This document shows, one piece after another, positions 8,654-16,050 of a stretch of DNA of 64,000 bases; positions within the stretch are counted from its first letter, which is position 1; each line of letters opens with the position of its first letter. The notes under the pieces are model-generated. The model was given only the letters and a program-made list of their open reading frames with translations, was not told the DNA's origin and made no database searches. The DNA lies in the NCBI GenBank assembly GCA_021404565.1, contig JAAWWF010000004.1:248001-312000 (forward strand), written 5' to 3'. The DNA is from Roseivirga sp. Lineage in GTDB: Bacteria; Bacteroidota; Bacteroidia; Cytophagales; Cyclobacteriaceae. Position numbers and translations under genes: made by a program.

Positions 8654-9583
8654 TTACCTGGCAGCTTTCAGAAACTCATTTACGGTTTCAATAAAAGCCT
8701 CTTTGGCTTCGATAAATGGAAAATGACCTGTTGGCATATTGACCAGGCTTGCATTGGGCATTGCAGAAACCATTTGATCATCGGCCTGTTTCAGGTGGAT
8801 GTCATTCTCTCCTCTGATGATTAATACCGGCATATCGAAAGCGCTTATGTCAGAGAAGTAGTCATAAGATTCCAGCCCTGTAAAGCGTTGAAGCATTTGA
8901 TTTCCCTTTATGAAGTTATCATTCAGGTTGAGCTTTAGCTGGCTCAGGGCGAGAGTATCAGAGAAGGTGAGCGAGAAATTATGCATAAACAAGGCTTCGA
9001 TTCCCTTTGCCGTTCTATTCTGAAAATCCTCAGACTCCATAATAGCCATGCGTTTGGCGTTGAAAGCATCATCCATTCTTGAGCCGGCCGAGGCTTCGGC
9101 TTGCTGCTGATAAGCCTGACTCATAGGTACAGGACCGGCATAGATCAGCGCAGAGACCTTGCCGGGATATTTAATGGCATACTCTGTGGCCAGTAAGGCT
9201 CCCCAGGAGTGGGAGAGGATATTGATTTTTTGTAGTCCGAACTCTTGACGAATGGCTTCAATATCTCTGATGAAAGTATCCAGATTCATGGAGTCAGGGA
9301 TCTGTTCTACGGAGGATCTGCCGGCCGCCCGTTGATCATAAAGGATCAGCTGATGTTGTTTGGACAGCTCGTTCAGATGAGGTAGAAAATAGTCATGACT
9401 CAAGCCCGGGCCTCCATGAATGACAAGGAGCGGTGAGCCGCTACCAAAGGAGTTGATAAAGAGCTTGGTGCCGTTAATGGCCTTTAATCCTTTAAAATCG
9501 ACTGTTTTGTTTTTGCTTAGGCAACCATGTAGTGCCAAAACGAGACAAATGGACATGCTCAGTAAAACTCTTTTTAACATCAT
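8654..9583 (-). CDS. Lipoprotein alpha/beta hydrolase, prolyl aminopeptidase (S33)-like
   Basis: The protein is 309 residues. It has a lipoprotein signal peptide with lipobox LHGC (Cys at residue ~21), so it should be anchored to a cell-envelope membrane. The oxyanion motif HGGPG at residue ~55 and the nucleophile elbow SHSWGALLATEYA (Ser ~127) are typical of S33 proline iminopeptidase-like hydrolases. The acid region VLIIRGENDIH and the catalytic histidine in MPTGHFPFIEA are also present. The substrate is not determinable. It is the last gene of a short operon with an NTF2-like and a GyrI-like gene. In the undamaged arrangement the GyrI-like stop codon would lie 1 bp before this ATG. Confidence 0.87.
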   Translation of the reverse strand: MMLKRVLLSMSICLVLALHGCLSKNKTVDFKGLKAINGTKLFINSFGSGSPLLVIHGGPGLSHDYFLPHLNELSKQHQLILYDQRAAGRSSVEQIPDSMNLDTFIRDIEAIRQEFGLQKINILSHSWGALLATEYAIKYPGKVSALIYAGPVPMSQAYQQQAEASAGSRMDDAFNAKRMAIMESEDFQNRTAKGIEALFMHNFSLTFSDTLALSQLKLNLNDNFIKGNQMLQRFTGLESYDYFSDISAFDMPVLIIRGENDIHLKQADDQMVSAMPNASLVNMPTGHFPFIEAKEAFIETVNEFLKAAR

Positions 9584-9584
9584 A

Positions 9585-10129
9585 TCATAGGGTTGAAAAA
9601 CGAATATTTACTTCACAATTTTCCGGATTTAGTTTTCCCAGATCATACAGGTCATAGTCGACCATATAGCTTCTCTTTATTTCTCCATCTGCTTCTACTT
9701 GCTCCCAGGCTTGGTACACCAATTCGGAAGCTCGGAGTCGACCATATAGCTTCTCTTTATTTCCCCATCTGCTTCTACTTGCTCCCAGGCTTGGTACACC
9801 ACTTCAGGCAACTTGCCTTTTACTTTCACATGTGCTTCGCGGTAAGCCTCAAAGGCTCTTCCGCTTAGCCCATCCGGCACATGGTCTAAGCTGTCCACTT
9901 CGCAGCCCACAATCACGGTCACCGCTCCATTCATTTTGTCTTCATAGTCGCAGTAGAGATTAAAAACAATTTCACTCCGTTTATTGGGGATTTTCTGAAG
10001 TACTCCTTCCGCAAACATTCGTTGCCAAAGCTTATTGATATCTTCTCTTTGTTGATTATTCACGAAGGTAGTTCTGACCTCCATACCAATGATTTGAATG
10101 AGTTTTCTCTTTCTGATTTGATAGTTCAT
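9585..10129 (-). pseudogene. GyrI-like effector-binding domain protein, C-terminus frameshifted by a tandem duplication
   Basis: The frame from 10129 encodes a GyrI-like/Cass2-type small-molecule effector-binding domain: MNYQIRKRKLIQIIGMEVRTTFVN, then CEVDSLDHVPDGLS and an AFEAYREAHVKVKGKLPEVV segment. It stops early at 9695 with the tail SELPNWCTKPGSK. The cause is visible: a 66-bp segment is duplicated at an 80-bp period (9656-9721 and 9736-9801), shifting the frame by two. Skipping the extra copy restores VDYDLYDLGKLNPENCEVNI and a stop at 9585-9587, exactly against the next gene. The duplication therefore replaces the last 23 or so residues, including the final strand of the domain. A truncated protein of 144 residues may still be made. 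Confidence 0.82.
9656..9801. repeat. Tandem duplication inside the GyrI-like gene (80-bp period)
   Basis: Bases 9656-9721 and 9736-9801 are identical over 66 bp except for one T/C difference (ttctccatct versus ttccccatct). The 14 intervening bases (9722-9735) are not shared. The period of 80 is not a multiple of three, so it breaks the reading frame of the gene it lies in. Confidence 0.95.
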
Positions 10130-10133
10130 CTTC

Positions 10134-10634
10134 TTATTTATTCAGTTGTTTTATCAGGCTTTGGTAGTCCGCATAGTCTGCGTGTTTGACTACTTTTCCG
10201 GCTTTGAATTCCAGAATTGTCACCACGTCAAAAGTCACCTTGGTTTTAGCGTTTGCTGAAACCGGCATTTGGTAGGAGATAGCCCCTGCGGAAATGGTGA
10301 AATTCCCACTGCTAAAACCAAATTCAGGAGTGAAACTGAGATCCTCGACTGAGGCAAAAAGTTCAGTTAATTCCCTTTCTACATTATCACGCCCTTTAAT
10401 CAATAAGGCCTCTCCAGAGATCTGTGCTGTCTTATCTTCAAACACAACACTATCAGCCCAAAACCTTACAAGCTTATTCACCTGGCCGTTACGGTAGTAA
10501 TTAAGGTATTGCTGACTGATCTTATTAACGGATTGTTTATTGTTTGCCACAGGCTGAATAAACAGCATACCAGTCAAAACTATGCTGATGACTCTAGCCT
10601 TGATGAGTACCGTATTTAATCTGTTTGTTTCCAT
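10134..10634 (-). CDS. Exported NTF2-like / SnoaL-like domain protein
   Basis: The 166-residue product has an N-terminal hydrophobic segment (ARVISIVLTGMLFIQPVA) that looks like a signal peptide or anchor. It is followed by an NTF2-like fold pattern: helix ISQQYLNYYRNGQVNKLVRFWADSVVFED, then KGRDNVERELTELFASVED, and beta strands ending in TILEFKAGKVVKHADYADY. This superfamily includes ketosteroid-isomerase-like enzymes and ligand-binding proteins, so no reaction can be named. It is the first gene of a leftward operon (NTF2-like, GyrI-like 4 bp later, S33 hydrolase). A perfect palindrome sits 14 bp before its start codon. Confidence 0.8.
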   Translation of the reverse strand: METNRLNTVLIKARVISIVLTGMLFIQPVANNKQSVNKISQQYLNYYRNGQVNKLVRFWADSVVFEDKTAQISGEALLIKGRDNVERELTELFASVEDLSFTPEFGFSSGNFTISAGAISYQMPVSANAKTKVTFDVVTILEFKAGKVVKHADYADYQSLIKQLNK

Positions 10635-10647
10635 TGGATGATTATTC

Positions 10648-10670
10648 AGAATACACTGAAAGTGTATTCT
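10648..10670. promoter_or_regulatory. Perfect palindrome upstream of the NTF2-like operon, probable operator
   Basis: AGAATACACT / AGTGTATTCT forms 10-bp perfect arms around a 3-bp centre, ending 14 bp before the NTF2-like start. On the minus strand the sequence just upstream contains TACATTTAG, close to a Bacteroidota -7 box. The palindrome would then sit at or just after the transcription start, as for a repressor site. There is no T-run, which argues against a terminator. Confidence 0.55.
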
Positions 10671-10752
10671 AAATGTATCTGTACTTTGCTTTAAATGTAT
10701 TTCATGGCATCATAAGGGCGTATTACTTTTCAATAGTCATACCCTTTCCATC

Positions 10753-11448
10753 TTAATTTGAATTCGCTTTCATCATCATGTGACCCACCGTAATACCGAT
10801 GATATCATACAGAGCATGCGCTGTGAATGCTTCGATAAATGATCGTCTTCTCAGGTAGATCAGTCCGAAAATAACACCGGTAAGACCAGCAGAAACGGCA
10901 CCTGTCATTCCCTGATATGCATGACCAATACCGAAGGAAATCGCATCGATCAACAAAACCAGCACAATCACTTTTTCACCCTTCCATTTTTCAAACCTTG
11001 TAAGAATGAATACGCGTTGAAACTCCTCCACCAAACCTCCGCCCAATATGGCTGTGAGCAACCAAATCCATAGAAAGGATTTATCTGCGAAGTGCGCCAT
11101 AATACCGGGGTCGGCATTAGCAGAGGGAAAAAGTGAATTAAGGAAAGGGGTGAGTGCCACATTGACCAATACAAAGGTCAGGAGCCCAAACAAAATACCT
11201 CTCAGCAGTTGAAATACCCATTTACTGCTTCTCCAGCCAATGGTGCTGAAACTATCCCCTTGACCTTTTAATAGGAGAATGAGTATCGTGAAGCTAAGGG
11301 TCTTGACAAGAGCGATACGAAGCAATAAGTCCCTGGTATCATCGGGAATGGCAGGAGCAGACTGGAATAGACTGGTAACATCATAAACCCAATAGATGAG
11401 GATCAACAACAGCGATAGCCTGAAAACCTTTGTTTGTGATTTGTTCAT
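10753..11448 (-). CDS. CPBP-family intramembrane metalloprotease-like protein
   Basis: A polytopic membrane protein of about 231 residues with roughly six to eight hydrophobic helices. The CPBP (CAAX protease/bacteriocin-processing) signatures are present: GGLVEEFQRVF, where the EE and R residues correspond to motif 1 though spaced EExxR rather than the common EExxxR; FGIGHAYQG (motif FxxxH); and HALYD near the C-terminus. Bacterial members are linked to membrane-protein processing and bacteriocin self-immunity, but no substrate can be inferred here. I chose the ATG at 11448; the frame extends to a GTG at 11460 that abuts the stop of the upstream fusion protein, so the two genes are almost certainly co-transcribed. 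Confidence 0.82.
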   Translation of the reverse strand: MNKSQTKVFRLSLLLILIYWVYDVTSLFQSAPAIPDDTRDLLLRIALVKTLSFTILILLLKGQGDSFSTIGWRSSKWVFQLLRGILFGLLTFVLVNVALTPFLNSLFPSANADPGIMAHFADKSFLWIWLLTAILGGGLVEEFQRVFILTRFEKWKGEKVIVLVLLIDAISFGIGHAYQGMTGAVSAGLTGVIFGLIYLRRRSFIEAFTAHALYDIIGITVGHMMMKANSN

Positions 11449-11460
11449 GAGTCGTCTCAC

Positions 11461-13689
11461 TTACTTGATCTGAAGAGTTGCCGACACTGTATCGCCTATA
11501 TCATCATTCCAGGTGCGAAACTCACCCACAGCCCCGATCAGTCTCAGCGTTTTGCCTTTCATGTTCAGGTCACTGACTTTAAAACCGACTATGTACATTT
11601 TTCGATCCTGATCCAGGTAATAGGTGGTGTTGTTGGTGATAGTCAGGTTCTGATTGTTACTGGTAAAATCTCCGGGGCTCATCATGCCGTGTAAGCCCTG
11701 AAATCCCGATCCTGATTTTTGCATCCAAAGCGTAAGGGCATTGTCGAAAGTAAAGGCAGTATTGGTGCCAAACCAATTGCTGCCTGTTTGCTGATCATTG
11801 TCCGTATCAAAGAGCAGGTTCAGGGCAAAGGCTTTTTTGTTTGGGAAGGCATGCAGATCGAACTTAAACCACAGAGAGTCTCTTCGCTGGACGTAGGAGA
11901 GTGCTTTTCCATCTGTCATATCCGTGTTAACACCATCATCAGCTTTGTCGGTTAATAGCTCCGTCCAATTCCAGCCAAGTACATGATCTGAAGGAAGTGG
12001 AAGTCCAAAGAACTCCTCAATATTGAGTCTAACCTGTGTATCTCCCCATTCCATTATTAGATCAGTACCATCGGGAGTCAGGTTTTCGAAGCTATACCTC
12101 AGGTACTCCTGGCTTTTAAGAGTCTTCGCGAATTTTACTTTGAGCGTCAAGGCATCAAAGGCCCGGTTATAGGTAAAAGCACCCCATTGATCAGGCACGG
12201 CATTAAATATGACTGTCCAGCTCTGTTCTCCGGGTTTAAAGAAAAGGCTATAGCGTCCTTTTTTCAACAGCTCACTATTGATCAATAGATCATTACTGGC
12301 TTCAAAGGTGGTTGCTTCATTGGCACCAGCCCGCCATACCTGATCGAAGGGAATGAGGCTACCAAAGAGCTCACGACCTTTTTTTGCAGGCCGGGAATAT
12401 TTCAGGTTGAGCTTTGTAGAGGCAATTACCTGGCTGATCTCGGCAGCGGGACTCGCTCGCTCAACCTGAATAGGCGTATGGGTACTGATAGGAGAAACGA
12501 CCTTCTCAGGTGTTTCAATAAATTGGTTAAAGTAATAATCAAACAGGGCTGGCTGGTCCATAAAGCTGAGGCTTCTGCTGTCTGCTATTTTAATCAACGA
12601 TATGGGGTAATGCGGGAATTGATTTTGAACCTCCTGCCAGGCTGTAATTACTCCCATTGTCCCTGCCAGGGGAGATTGATCATCTTGCTGGGCAACAAAG
12701 CTGAGTAAAGGGATCGCATGCTTTTTGAAAAAGCTTGATATATCCTGAGTTCTAAACTCCTGACTATAGCGGAAAATACTATTCACCGCCTCAGGACTAA
12801 TGGCGTTCAGGTATTGTTGATTTCTGGCAACATCCTTCGTCAAAGCATAGCTGTTGGCCAGGGTTCCGGGGCTTACCTGAATTACGAGTGACAGCGGGAA
12901 AACATGTCGGGCCATGGTGCTTCGGTAATCTGGTTCAGCAAAAAGACCTGTCCTGGTATCGATTCTTCTGGTTCTGAATTGACCATCAATACTGACAATT
13001 CCTTTAACCCGATCGGGGTAGGTTTCTGCGATGCGGAGGGCTGTGTAAAGGCCAGAGCCCATGGCCGAGATATAGAAGGGTTTATCCATCCCAGACACCT
13101 CTTCCTTGATTGCTTGCTCAACGGCTGATAACCATGGCGCTGTTTCATATGAGGTAGTTTGAGGATAGGTAAAGGAACTTTTTCCAACGGGAAATGCTAT
13201 TTCGAAGAATTTAAACCTGGAATCGTGGCGCTGTTTGAACACTTCGAAAAGCTCTGTATTGAATCCCTGAGGCGGTATAAGCAACATAGGGATGTCACCT
13301 TTACCGGAAGTGGTGATGATATCAGGTTGTTTTTTGACTTGTTGATGCTTCTCTAAATCAAAGATTCTGCCTGTCAGAAAAGGAAAGGTTAGAAACTGCG
13401 ACCAGGCGGTCAGCTGTTGTGGGTTCACCCGTTGATTGGGCATGGCCCCGACATGAGCGTACAAACTTAGCAAAAACCTTCGCCAGGCTTCGTTGCGTTC
13501 GGGTACCTGTGCGGAGGTGTTTTCTCCAAGTGTCACCCATGAGTTCCATTGATACAGGGTGTCTTTAGGTACTTCTATTTTGCAATAGGAGATCAGCCTG
13601 TCGAGGCGCTTTTGAACTGAGCCAGCTTGCTGAGCAGGCAACGAAAAATGACAGACCAGAAGTAGTATTATGAAAAATCGTGTAGACAT
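11461..13689 (-). CDS. Secreted three-part fusion: alpha/beta-hydrolase-like, DUF2911, C-terminal beta-sandwich
   Basis: The protein is 742 residues with a signal peptide ending near PAQQ (residues 1-20). Residues ~110-390 resemble an alpha/beta hydrolase (GDIPMLLIPPQGFN, then AMGSGLYTALRIAETYPDRV and IVSIDGQFR), but the nucleophile elbow lacks a canonical GxSxG. Residues ~415-560 are a DUF2911 domain (LKYSRPAKKGRELFGSLIPF, VWRAGANEATTFE, WGDTQVRL). Residues ~570-742 form a DOMON/CBM9-like sandwich pattern (LLFDTDNDQQTGS..GEFRTWNDD). DUF2911 is common in secreted Bacteroidota proteins and has no firm function. The gene immediately precedes the CPBP protease gene. The combination is unusual, and activity of the hydrolase part is doubtful. 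Confidence 0.75.
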   Translation of the reverse strand: MSTRFFIILLLVCHFSLPAQQAGSVQKRLDRLISYCKIEVPKDTLYQWNSWVTLGENTSAQVPERNEAWRRFLLSLYAHVGAMPNQRVNPQQLTAWSQFLTFPFLTGRIFDLEKHQQVKKQPDIITTSGKGDIPMLLIPPQGFNTELFEVFKQRHDSRFKFFEIAFPVGKSSFTYPQTTSYETAPWLSAVEQAIKEEVSGMDKPFYISAMGSGLYTALRIAETYPDRVKGIVSIDGQFRTRRIDTRTGLFAEPDYRSTMARHVFPLSLVIQVSPGTLANSYALTKDVARNQQYLNAISPEAVNSIFRYSQEFRTQDISSFFKKHAIPLLSFVAQQDDQSPLAGTMGVITAWQEVQNQFPHYPISLIKIADSRSLSFMDQPALFDYYFNQFIETPEKVVSPISTHTPIQVERASPAAEISQVIASTKLNLKYSRPAKKGRELFGSLIPFDQVWRAGANEATTFEASNDLLINSELLKKGRYSLFFKPGEQSWTVIFNAVPDQWGAFTYNRAFDALTLKVKFAKTLKSQEYLRYSFENLTPDGTDLIMEWGDTQVRLNIEEFFGLPLPSDHVLGWNWTELLTDKADDGVNTDMTDGKALSYVQRRDSLWFKFDLHAFPNKKAFALNLLFDTDNDQQTGSNWFGTNTAFTFDNALTLWMQKSGSGFQGLHGMMSPGDFTSNNQNLTITNNTTYYLDQDRKMYIVGFKVSDLNMKGKTLRLIGAVGEFRTWNDDIGDTVSATLQIK

Positions 13690-13765
13690 ATTTGAGACCT
13701 TTTTGGGTCTATACTATGTCATTTTCAGGCCCTGGTGGTTTCAAAAGGGCAGATGAAACCAATTT

Positions 13766-14872
13766 TTATGATAAATGATCGCTTAGGGAAGGTGAAAAGA
13801 GACTCTTTACATACTCTGAGGGGGAGCAATCTTCATTTTTCTTAAAGGCCCGGTAGAAAGTCACTTTGTTATTGAAGCCAGAATCCATGGCAATGGCCAG
13901 CAGGTTGAGCTGTTTGGGTCCGTTTTCTTTTATCAGTCGTTTGGCTTCTTCTATCCGTAAGGTGTTGATGGTTTCCTTGAAGGGCTTTTTATAGAATACA
14001 CGAAAGAGGTTGGTCACTCTTTCCGCAGTCAGTCCGGCAGATTTAGCCAGTTTTTCCAGGGTTAATGCATCATCCAGGTAGGCTTTTTCTTCATTCAATA
14101 CTTTAGTAAGCAGGTCAATTTCTTTCATGGAAGGAATGTCCTCTGGTTTGAAATTGGGCCAGCGCATATTTCTTAACAAAAACCAGGCAATACACTGAAT
14201 GGTAAAGCTGGAGATCAGCATCACAATGGTAGCAAATGTCTGGTTGGAGAGCAGGTGAAAGCCATTGAAGAAATAGAGTACAATTCTGAACACAAAGAAG
14301 GTGGCAAAAAACACCACGAGTCTGCTTACCCATAATGAGGTGATATCGTTGCTACGGATTACCAGATCATGTGATTTTCTTACAATCGAGAGGGTATAGA
14401 CAAAGTATACGATATGGATCAGACTGTTGATAGCAAAGAAAATGATACCCTGCAGGTTGTCCGTCCATACATCATCTTGCATACTGTTCAGAAAGTTTAC
14501 CTTTTGCTCCTCTGTGGCCGTAAAGAGTGGAATAAACAGCAACAGGTAGACAACAAAGGGGATAAGGTGAAGGAGGTGTTTTTTTTGAAGCCAGAAACCT
14601 TTGAGAAAGTAGGCATTGACAAAGAGTAAAAGCAGTGCTGGTTTAATGATGTTGAAGGGGTAAGACCACCCCAGCAGATTGGGTACCTGGTATACGATCT
14701 TGCTGAAGTAAAGAAACTGCTCTAACAAGCCAAAGGCTTCGATAATGAGCAAAGCTCCAAACAATGCAGCTGATAAGGGACGCTTTCGGGAAATCAGCAA
14801 CAGCAAGCCAAGCGAAACCGCCTGTACAATACCAAAGACTATAATAATTGCTTCCCATCCCAATGAGTCCAT
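13766..14872 (-). CDS. AraC-family regulator with N-terminal membrane domain
   Basis: About 368 residues. The N-terminal ~250 residues contain seven or so hydrophobic helices starting at SLGWEAIIIVFGIVQAVSLG. The C-terminal ~100 residues form an AraC HTH domain (LEKLAKSAGLTAERVTNLFR, FKETINTLRIEEAKRLI, then AMDSGFNNKVTFYRAFKK and CSPSEYV). I prefer the ATG at 14872, just before the first helix, over an ATG at 14920. It is a paralog of the genes at 772 and 20513. It lies 76 bp upstream of the secreted fusion protein gene on the same strand, so regulation of that gene and of the CPBP protease is a reasonable guess. Confidence 0.87.
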   Translation of the reverse strand: MDSLGWEAIIIVFGIVQAVSLGLLLLISRKRPLSAALFGALLIIEAFGLLEQFLYFSKIVYQVPNLLGWSYPFNIIKPALLLLFVNAYFLKGFWLQKKHLLHLIPFVVYLLLFIPLFTATEEQKVNFLNSMQDDVWTDNLQGIIFFAINSLIHIVYFVYTLSIVRKSHDLVIRSNDITSLWVSRLVVFFATFFVFRIVLYFFNGFHLLSNQTFATIVMLISSFTIQCIAWFLLRNMRWPNFKPEDIPSMKEIDLLTKVLNEEKAYLDDALTLEKLAKSAGLTAERVTNLFRVFYKKPFKETINTLRIEEAKRLIKENGPKQLNLLAIAMDSGFNNKVTFYRAFKKNEDCSPSEYVKSLFSPSLSDHLS

Positions 14873-15111
14873 AATATGAAATAAAACAGGTTTTGGTCTG
14901 TCTACCAAATTCAAACCCATGAAATCGGTTATACGAAGCTTTGAGGGCTGTGTTTGTCATGCTTTAGTGAAAGAGCTTGAAATGACCAAAAATACAGCTG
15001 GTGTTACAGTACTGACCCTATACAAAAAAGTAATGTTGACCGGAGAATGGAAATGATTAGATTCAGACGATTTTATGGGAATAAACCATCTGATCAGAGA
15101 AAAGAGTAACA

Positions 15112-16011
15112 ATGAACAGAAGAAGCTTTATACAAAAGTCCGGTAGCGCTGTGTTATCGGCTGCAATAATCCCTAACACAGACCTAAGCTGGATGGATAT
15201 GAAGAAAAATTATAAAATGGGGCTTCAGCTTTTTACCATCAGAGATGCCATGGCTAAGGATCCTGCCGGCAGCCTTAAAAAAGTGGCAGGTCTGGGTTAT
15301 CAGGACCTGGAGACTTATGGTTTTGATCCGGAAAAAGGAATGTATTACGGCTATAAAGCAGCTGACTTCAAAAAGGTATTGGAAGACTGTGGCCTGACTA
15401 CGTCCAGTGGACATTACGATCTTTTTAGCTACTGGGATAAGCCGGCTTCAGAATTGGAACGATATGTAGACCGTAGCATTGAAGGGGCCAAAGCGATTGA
15501 TCAAAGTTATATCACCTGGCCATGGATGGCTCCTGATGCCAGAACGCACGAGACATTTAAAAAACTGCCTGAAGTGTTGAATAAGATAGGAGAGCAGGTA
15601 ACCAAATCGGGCCTGGGCTTTGCCTACCATAATCATGATTTCGAGTTTGTGGATTACGGTGGAGAGACGGGCTATGATATCATCATGAGGGAGACTGACC
15701 CTGCATTGGTCAAGCTACAGCTGGATATGTACTGGGCTGCACACTCATCCAAATTAAGCTCAGCCGAGCTGATTGCCAGGCAGCCTGAGCGCTTTGTTAT
15801 GTGGCATATCAAGGATATGGATAAGGTAACCCGAGACTATACAGAGCTTGGTAATGGCTCGATTGACTATCATGCTGTACTGTCTGAAGCCTCGCAGGAA
15901 GGTCTTGAATTCTACTTTTTAGAGCAGGGGGGCAACTTTGCTCATAACTCTATGCAAAGCATCACTGACAGCGCTGCGTACTTTAAGAAGAACCTTAAGA
16001 AGTATTTGTAA
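15112..16011 (+). CDS. Exported sugar phosphate isomerase/epimerase-like TIM-barrel protein
   Basis: The protein is 299 residues. The N-terminus MNRRSFIQKSGSAVLSAA is a twin-arginine signal (RRSFIQK), so it is exported folded. The remainder matches the AP-endonuclease-2-like TIM barrel of the sugar phosphate isomerase/epimerase family: MGLQLFTIRDAM, GYQDLETYGF, LGFAYHNHDFEF, LQLDMYWAAHS, MWHIKDMD and FYFLEQGG, with the metal-ligand His, Asp and Glu residues in the usual strand ends. Exported Tat-dependent members in Bacteroidota typically act on sugars or cyclitols in the periplasm, but the substrate is unknown. It stands alone, with a shared hairpin terminator separating it from the convergent TonB receptor gene. 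Confidence 0.88.
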   Translation: MNRRSFIQKSGSAVLSAAIIPNTDLSWMDMKKNYKMGLQLFTIRDAMAKDPAGSLKKVAGLGYQDLETYGFDPEKGMYYGYKAADFKKVLEDCGLTTSSGHYDLFSYWDKPASELERYVDRSIEGAKAIDQSYITWPWMAPDARTHETFKKLPEVLNKIGEQVTKSGLGFAYHNHDFEFVDYGGETGYDIIMRETDPALVKLQLDMYWAAHSSKLSSAELIARQPERFVMWHIKDMDKVTRDYTELGNGSIDYHAVLSEASQEGLEFYFLEQGGNFAHNSMQSITDSAAYFKKNLKKYL

Positions 16012-16012
16012 T

Positions 16013-16046
16013 AACCCGGCTCAGAACCTGGCGGTTGAGCCGGGTT
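16013..16046. terminator. Hairpin terminator between convergent isomerase and TonB receptor genes
   Basis: AACCCGGCTCA at 16013-16023 pairs perfectly with TGAGCCGGGTT at 16036-16046 (11 bp, 12-nt loop). It begins right after the isomerase stop codon and ends 4 bp before the stop codon of the opposite gene, so it can serve both. The T-rich tail on the plus strand is weak (TTGGTTT). Confidence 0.65.
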
Positions 16047-16050
16047 TGGT

